Source: Blautia sp. MSJ-9 (lineage in GTDB: Bacteria; Bacillota; Clostridia; Lachnospirales; Lachnospiraceae). Taken from it: a DNA stretch of 59,581 nt. The stretch covers positions 1-59,581 of the forward strand of contig NZ_JAHLQG010000015.1 of assembly GCF_018919065.1 (NCBI RefSeq). The letters run 5' to 3'. Positions within the stretch are counted from its first letter, which is position 1; every line of letters starts with the position of its first letter. Of this stretch, positions 55,277-59,581 are shown piece after piece. The position numbers were made by a program, and so were the translations under genes. The notes beneath the pieces were generated by a model. It was not told the origin of the DNA, ran no database searches, and worked only from the letters and a program-made list of their open reading frames with translations.

Positions 55277-58200
55277 TTACTCTTCGTCATCGTCTTCAAG
55301 AGCCTCATCCAGCTCAATGAAGTCGTCATCCTCATCTTCGTCCTCGTCAATGTCAACGAGTTCTTCTCCGTCAAACTCCTGCTTTGTATAGCCGTGTTTG
55401 CCGTAGTCTTCTTCTCTGTCGTGATGTCTTCTGGAATCTCCCTCAATGACAGAACGAAGGTCTGTATCACCGTAGTCTACAGATTCAAGAAGATGTACTT
55501 CTGTATTGTCATCCTTGAGTACCTTCACGTCCAGACCAAGAGACTGAAGCTCTTTTAAGAGAACCTTGAAGGATTCCGGAATACCCGGCTCAGGAATATT
55601 GTCACCCTTGATGATTGCTTCGTATGTCTTAACACGACCAACAACATCATCGGATTTAACTGTCAGGATTTCCTGCAGTGTGTAGGATGCACCGTATGCT
55701 TCCAGTGCCCAAACCTCCATCTCACCGAAACGCTGTCCACCGAACTGTGCTTTACCACCCAATGGCTGCTGTGTTACCAGAGAGTAAGGACCTGTAGAAC
55801 GTGCATGGATCTTATCATCAACCAGGTGATGCAGTTTCAGATAATGCATGTGACCGATTGTTACAGGACTGTCGAAATACTCGCCTGTACGTCCGTCACG
55901 GAGACGCACTTTACCATCTCTGGAAATCGGAACACCTTTCCACAGTGCTCTGTGGGCTTTGTTCTCATCCAGATACTGCATTACATCCGGTGCTAAAATG
56001 TCTTTGTATTTCTCACGGAACTCCTCAAAGTCTTCTGTGTTTACATAGTCGTTTGCAAGTTCCAGTGTATCCTGGATATCATGCTCGTTTGCACCCTGGA
56101 AAATAGGAGTTGCAACGTTAAATCCAAGTGCTTTCGCAGCAAGGCTTAAGTGAATCTCCAGGACCTGTCCGATATTCATTCGAGAAGGCACACCCAGAGG
56201 GTTCAGCACGATATCAAGAGGACGTCCATTTGGAAGGAATGGCATGTCTTCAACAGGGAGTACACGGGAAACAACACCTTTGTTACCGTGACGTCCGGCC
56301 ATCTTATCACCAACGGAAATCTTTCTCTTCTGTGCGATGTAGATACGTACAGACTGGTTTACACCAGGAGACATCTCATCGCCGTTCTCTCTTGTAAATA
56401 CCTTGGCATCTACGACAATACCGTATTCACCGTGCGGTACTTTCAGAGAAGTATCACGAACTTCACGTGCTTTCTCACCGAAGATTGCACGAAGAAGTCT
56501 CTCTTCTGCAGTAAGCTCTGTCTCTCCCTTAGGAGTAACTTTACCAACAAGGATATCACCGGCACGTACTTCTGCACCGATACGGATGATACCACGCTCA
56601 TCCAGATCCTTCAGTGCGTCATCGCCAACACCAGGAACGTCACGTGTGATCTCTTCCGGTCCAAGTTTGGTATCACGGGCTTCTGCCTCATATTCTTCAA
56701 TATGAACAGATGTGTAAACATCGTCCATAACAAGTCTCTCGCTAAGAAGTACAGCATCCTCGTAGTTGTAACCTTCCCAGGTCATGAATCCGATCAGCGG
56801 GTTCTTACCAAGAGCAAGTTCTCCGTTTGCTGTGGAAGGGCCGTCTGCGATAACCTGTCCTGCCTCTACGTGCTCACCCTGGAATACGATCGGTTTCTGG
56901 TTGTAGCAGTTGCTCTGGTTACTTCTTAAATATTTAGTCAGATGGTAATCATCTTTTGTACCATCGTCGTTCTTGATGCTGATATCTGTAGATGTGGAAC
57001 GAAGTACAGTACCGGATTTCTTTGCAACTACGCAAACACCGGAGTCGACAGCTGTCTTAACTTCCATACCTGTACCAACTACAGGAGCTTCCGTTGTCAG
57101 AAGCGGCACGGCCTGACGCTGCATGTTGGATCCCATCAGCGCACGGTTAGCATCGTCGTTCTGCAGGAACGGAATCAGGGCTGTAGCAACGGAGAATACC
57201 ATACGAGGAGATACGTCCATGTAATCAAACATATGACGCTCATACTCCTGAGTCTCTTCACGGAAACGACCGGATACATTCTTATGAATGAAGTGTCCTT
57301 CTTCGTCCAGAGGCTCATTCGCCTGTGCTACATGGTAATTATCCTCTTCATCTGCGGTCATATATACAACCTCATCTGTTACACGAGGATTCTTAGGATC
57401 TGTTTTGTCGATCTTACGGTAAGGTGCCTCGATAAATCCGTACTGATTGATTCTCGCATAGGATGCAAGAGAGTTGATCAGACCGATGTTAGGACCTTCA
57501 GGGGTCTCAACAGGGCACATTCTTCCGTAATGTGAATAGTGGACATCTCGAACCTCGAATCCGGCTCTGTCTCGTGACAAACCGCCAGGTCCCAGGGCGG
57601 AAAGACGTCTCTTGTGGGTCAGCTCACCAAGAGGGTTGTTCTGATCCATGAACTGTGACAGCTGGGAAGAACCGAAGAACTCTTTCACTGCTGCAGTTAC
57701 AGGTTTGATATTGATTAAGGACTGCGGAGAAATATTGTCCGTATCCTGTGTTGTCATTCTCTCACGAACCACACGTTCCAGTCTGGAAAGACCGATTCTG
57801 TACTGGTTCTGAAGCAGCTCGCCTACCGCACGGATACGACGATTGCCCAGGTGGTCGATATCATCGGCATTACCAAGGCCATATTCCAGATGCATATTGT
57901 AGTTAATAGAAGCAAAGATGTCTTCTTTTGTGATATGCTTCGGGATCAGATCGTGGATATCTCTGTGGATCGCTGCGATTCTGTCTTCTAATGTGTCATT
58001 TTCTTCCAGAATGTTTTCGAGAACAGGGTAGTATACTAATTCTGTAACACCGATGCTCTTCGGATCTTCGATTTCCGGGAGATAGTGGCGGATATCAACC
58101 ATTAAGTTGGAAAGAACCTTGATTCTGCGGTCTTCCTCGCCGAGGATCCATACATATGGAACGGCGCTGTTCTGGATGGTATTTGCCATTTCTTTTGTTA

Positions 58201-59140
58201 CAACAGTTCCCTCTTCTGCCAGGATCTCGCCTGTAGAAGCATCAACAACATCCTCAGCCAGTTTATGGCCAACGATTCTTCTGTTGAGGTGGAGTTTCTT
58301 GTTGAATTTATAACGTCCAACCTTAGCAAGGTCATATCTTCTCGGGTCAAAGAACATTGCATTGATAAGGCTCTCTGCACTCTCAACTGCAAGCGGCTCA
58401 CCCGGACGGATTTTCTTGTATAATTCAAGAAGACCTTCCTGATAGTTCGTGGATGTATCCTTTGTAAAACTTGCAAGGATCTTTGGCTCTTCGCCGAAGA
58501 GATCAACGATCTCAGCATTGCTTCCTACACCAAGTGCACGGATCAGAACAGTGATCGGAACCTTTCTTGTTCTGTCCACACGTACGTAGAACACATCATT
58601 GGAGTCTGTTTCATATTCCAGCCATGCACCTCTGTTCGGGATAACAGTACTGGAGAACAGTCTCTTACCAAGTTTATCATGCGCGATTGCGTAATAGATT
58701 CCAGGGGAACGTACTAACTGGCTGACAATTACACGCTCTGCACCATTGATGACAAAGGTACCTGTAACGGTCATGATCGGTAAATCTCCCATGAAAATCT
58801 CGTGTTCGTTGATTTCCTCTGTTTCTTTGTTAATCAGTCTCACTCGAACCTTCAAAGGTGCGGCGTAAGTTGCGTCACGTTCTTTACACTGTTCGATATT
58901 GTATTTCGCATCTTTCTCGTCAAATGTAAAGTCGATGAATTCCAGGCTGAGCTTTCCGCCGTAGTCCGCGATCGGAGAAATATCATCAAAGACTTCCTTC
59001 AGTCCTTCATCAAGAAACCATTTATAAGAATCTCTCTGGACTTCGATCAGGTTTGGCATTTCCAGGACTTCTTCTTGTCTCTGGTAGCTCATACGCATGC
59101 TTTTTCCAGTTTTTACAGAACGAATTCTGTTTTTTTCCAT
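55277..59140 (-). CDS. rpoB: RNA polymerase beta subunit
   Basis: A 1287-aa beta subunit. The rifampicin region is wild type ([20 protein letters not shown] then [11 protein letters not shown]), and [12 protein letters not shown] is present. The C terminus ends with an acidic tail ([20 protein letters not shown]). No rplL lies directly upstream within the 441 nt left in the window, and rpoB has its own promoter. Confidence 0.99.
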   Translation of the reverse strand: MEKNRIRSVKTGKSMRMSYQRQEEVLEMPNLIEVQRDSYKWFLDEGLKEVFDDISPIADYGGKLSLEFIDFTFDEKDAKYNIEQCKERDATYAAPLKVRVRLINKETEEINEHEIFMGDLPIMTVTGTFVINGAERVIVSQLVRSPGIYYAIAHDKLGKRLFSSTVIPNRGAWLEYETDSNDVFYVRVDRTRKVPITVLIRALGVGSNAEIVDLFGEEPKILASFTKDTSTNYQEGLLELYKKIRPGEPLAVESAESLINAMFFDPRRYDLAKVGRYKFNKKLHLNRRIVGHKLAEDVVDASTGEILAEEGTVVTKEMANTIQNSAVPYVWILGEEDRRIKVLSNLMVDIRHYLPEIEDPKSIGVTELVYYPVLENILEENDTLEDRIAAIHRDIHDLIPKHITKEDIFASINYNMHLEYGLGNADDIDHLGNRRIRAVGELLQNQYRIGLSRLERVVRERMTTQDTDNISPQSLINIKPVTAAVKEFFGSSQLSQFMDQNNPLGELTHKRRLSALGPGGLSRDRAGFEVRDVHYSHYGRMCPVETPEGPNIGLINSLASYARINQYGFIEAPYRKIDKTDPKNPRVTDEVVYMTADEEDNYHVAQANEPLDEEGHFIHKNVSGRFREETQEYERHMFDYMDVSPRMVFSVATALIPFLQNDDANRALMGSNMQRQAVPLLTTEAPVVGTGMEVKTAVDSGVCVVAKKSGTVLRSTSTDISIKNDDGTKDDYHLTKYLRSNQSNCYNQKPIVFQGEHVEAGQVIADGPSTANGELALGKNPLIGFMTWEGYNYEDAVLLSERLVMDDVYTSVHIEEYEAEARDTKLGPEEITRDVPGVGDDALKDLDERGIIRIGAEVRAGDILVGKVTPKGETELTAEERLLRAIFGEKAREVRDTSLKVPHGEYGIVVDAKVFTRENGDEMSPGVNQSVRIYIAQKRKISVGDKMAGRHGNKGVVSRVLPVEDMPFLPNGRPLDIVLNPLGVPSRMNIGQVLEIHLSLAAKALGFNVATPIFQGANEHDIQDTLELANDYVNTEDFEEFREKYKDILAPDVMQYLDENKAHRALWKGVPISRDGKVRLRDGRTGEYFDSPVTIGHMHYLKLHHLVDDKIHARSTGPYSLVTQQPLGGKAQFGGQRFGEMEVWALEAYGASYTLQEILTVKSDDVVGRVKTYEAIIKGDNIPEPGIPESFKVLLKELQSLGLDVKVLKDDNTEVHLLESVDYGDTDLRSVIEGDSRRHHDREEDYGKHGYTKQEFDGEELVDIDEDEDEDDDFIELDEALEDDDEE

Positions 59141-59237
59141 TGACGTTTCACCCCTGTTTTTTCTTTAAATTTATTATAACTTGACCCTTTTTGTCAAAAG
59201 ACATAAAGGCACATCTTGCCATAATATAGCATTCTTC

Positions 59238-59266
59238 ACTATAGCACAGCAAGTTGCGCCTGTCAA
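59238..59266 (-). promoter_or_regulatory. rpoB promoter
   Basis: TTGACA (59261-59266), 17 nt, TATAGT (59238-59243) on the minus strand, about 100 nt before rpoB. A second TATAAT at 59172-59177 has TTGACA only 13 nt away and is less likely. Confidence 0.8.
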
Positions 59267-59524
59267 TCATTTTTTAAAATTTTTTGAATTTTTTTAATTA
59301 TTTCGTTGCTGTACACGAAATGAACAGCAACATTAATTCTGCAGTAATGCTATTTTTTTCAATAACTCTTTTTTCTGTAATCCATATTTCCGGATCTGAC
59401 TATTTTTCTGGCATTTTACTGTTCTTTATGCGAATACGGTTTGAGTTCCCATTTCCATCAAACCCGTCTTTAGGATTTAGCACTATCATTTTTTGCAGTA
59501 CCAAAAATTCGACCACTACTCAAA
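59267..59524. other. Non-coding region upstream of rpoB promoter
   Basis: AT-rich, no supported gene. A 90-aa plus-strand frame (59284-59556) has no ribosome site and runs into a terminator. Confidence 0.4.
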
Positions 59525-59554
59525 CCAGCATATTTGCTGGCTTTTTTTCTTTTT
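59525..59554 (+). terminator. Plus-strand terminator at right edge
   Basis: CCAGCA-tatt-TGCTGG followed by CTTTTTTTCTTTTT. It is unclear which gene it serves; no plus-strand gene precedes it here. Confidence 0.6.
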
Positions 59555-59581
59555 AAAAAACTTGACAAAATATTTTTTACC

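Noticed and set aside
52071..57535. Several 200-260 aa plus-strand frames opposite rpoB and rpoC
   Set aside because: Shadows of highly biased coding sequence; none has a promoter or ribosome site.
59284..59556. 90-aa plus-strand frame upstream of rpoB
   Set aside because: Low-complexity Phe/Ser composition, no ribosome site, and it runs into a terminator hairpin.

Overview
The window reads as the chromosome of a Gram-positive anaerobe of the Lachnospiraceae type (Blautia/Ruminococcus group). The evidence is strong AGGAGG ribosome sites, TTGACA/TATAAT promoters, intact str (rpsL-rpsG-fusA-tuf) and rpoBC operons, a CUT1 sugar transporter with a GH32 enzyme, a YitT protein, and TnpV/Mob/RepA remnants typical of gut Clostridia. 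This is judged from protein resemblance only; no search was run. Nearly every gene is on the minus strand. No rRNA, tRNA or CRISPR array was seen.

Layout. 1-6.3 kb: a YitT membrane protein, a lipoprotein/ECF sigma/anti-sigma operon, and an ECF sigma/membrane protein/ABC exporter operon. 6.6-11.1 kb: a hybrid histidine kinase and a lipoprotein fusing a solute-binding protein to a 5'-nucleotidase C-terminal domain, behind a class I cyclic-di-GMP riboswitch with its own terminator. 11.2-17.9 kb: an AbiE-type toxin-antitoxin pair, the tail of a JetC ATPase, DUF3786, a Na+/Ca2+-type exchanger behind a yybP-ykoY (Mn2+) riboswitch, a JetD-like protein, a NUDIX hydrolase and ThiT.

17.95-32.9 kb is an accessory zone next to tuf. 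The last 17-18 codons of tuf plus its terminator occur three times: the real gene end at 32.7-32.9 kb, a degraded copy at 24.5-24.7 kb and a good copy at 17.95-18.11 kb. They bound two tandem blocks. The distal block is a compact defence cassette: a GGNCC-type (Sau96I/Eco47II-like) methylase and endonuclease, a DUF6602 nuclease-like protein, a PHP-AAA/SMC-like ATPase, a small protein, and a Vsr nuclease on the other strand. The proximal block is a decayed mobilisable element (RepA, Mob, two TnpV pieces). Its cargo includes PadR/DUF2812, XRE regulators, an SdpI-like gene with an in-frame stop, and two near-identical predicted type I toxin-antitoxin loci. These consist of a 32-39 aa membrane peptide opposed by an antisense RNA with a consensus promoter, and they are too small for normal gene callers.

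32.8-40.7 kb: the str operon with a perfect consensus promoter, a roughly 200-nt imperfect palindrome, a cell-wall amidase and a beta-lactamase-fold serine hydrolase (the last two on the plus strand). 40.8-47 kb: a LacI-controlled fructan/sucrose utilisation operon with three matching operators. 47.2-51.4 kb: a Ser/Thr kinase, PP2C phosphatase and unknown protein operon behind a structured leader. 51.4-59.3 kb: rpoB and rpoC. The most original signals are the triple tuf-end repeats with their defence cassette, the twin type I modules, and the two riboswitch-controlled operons.
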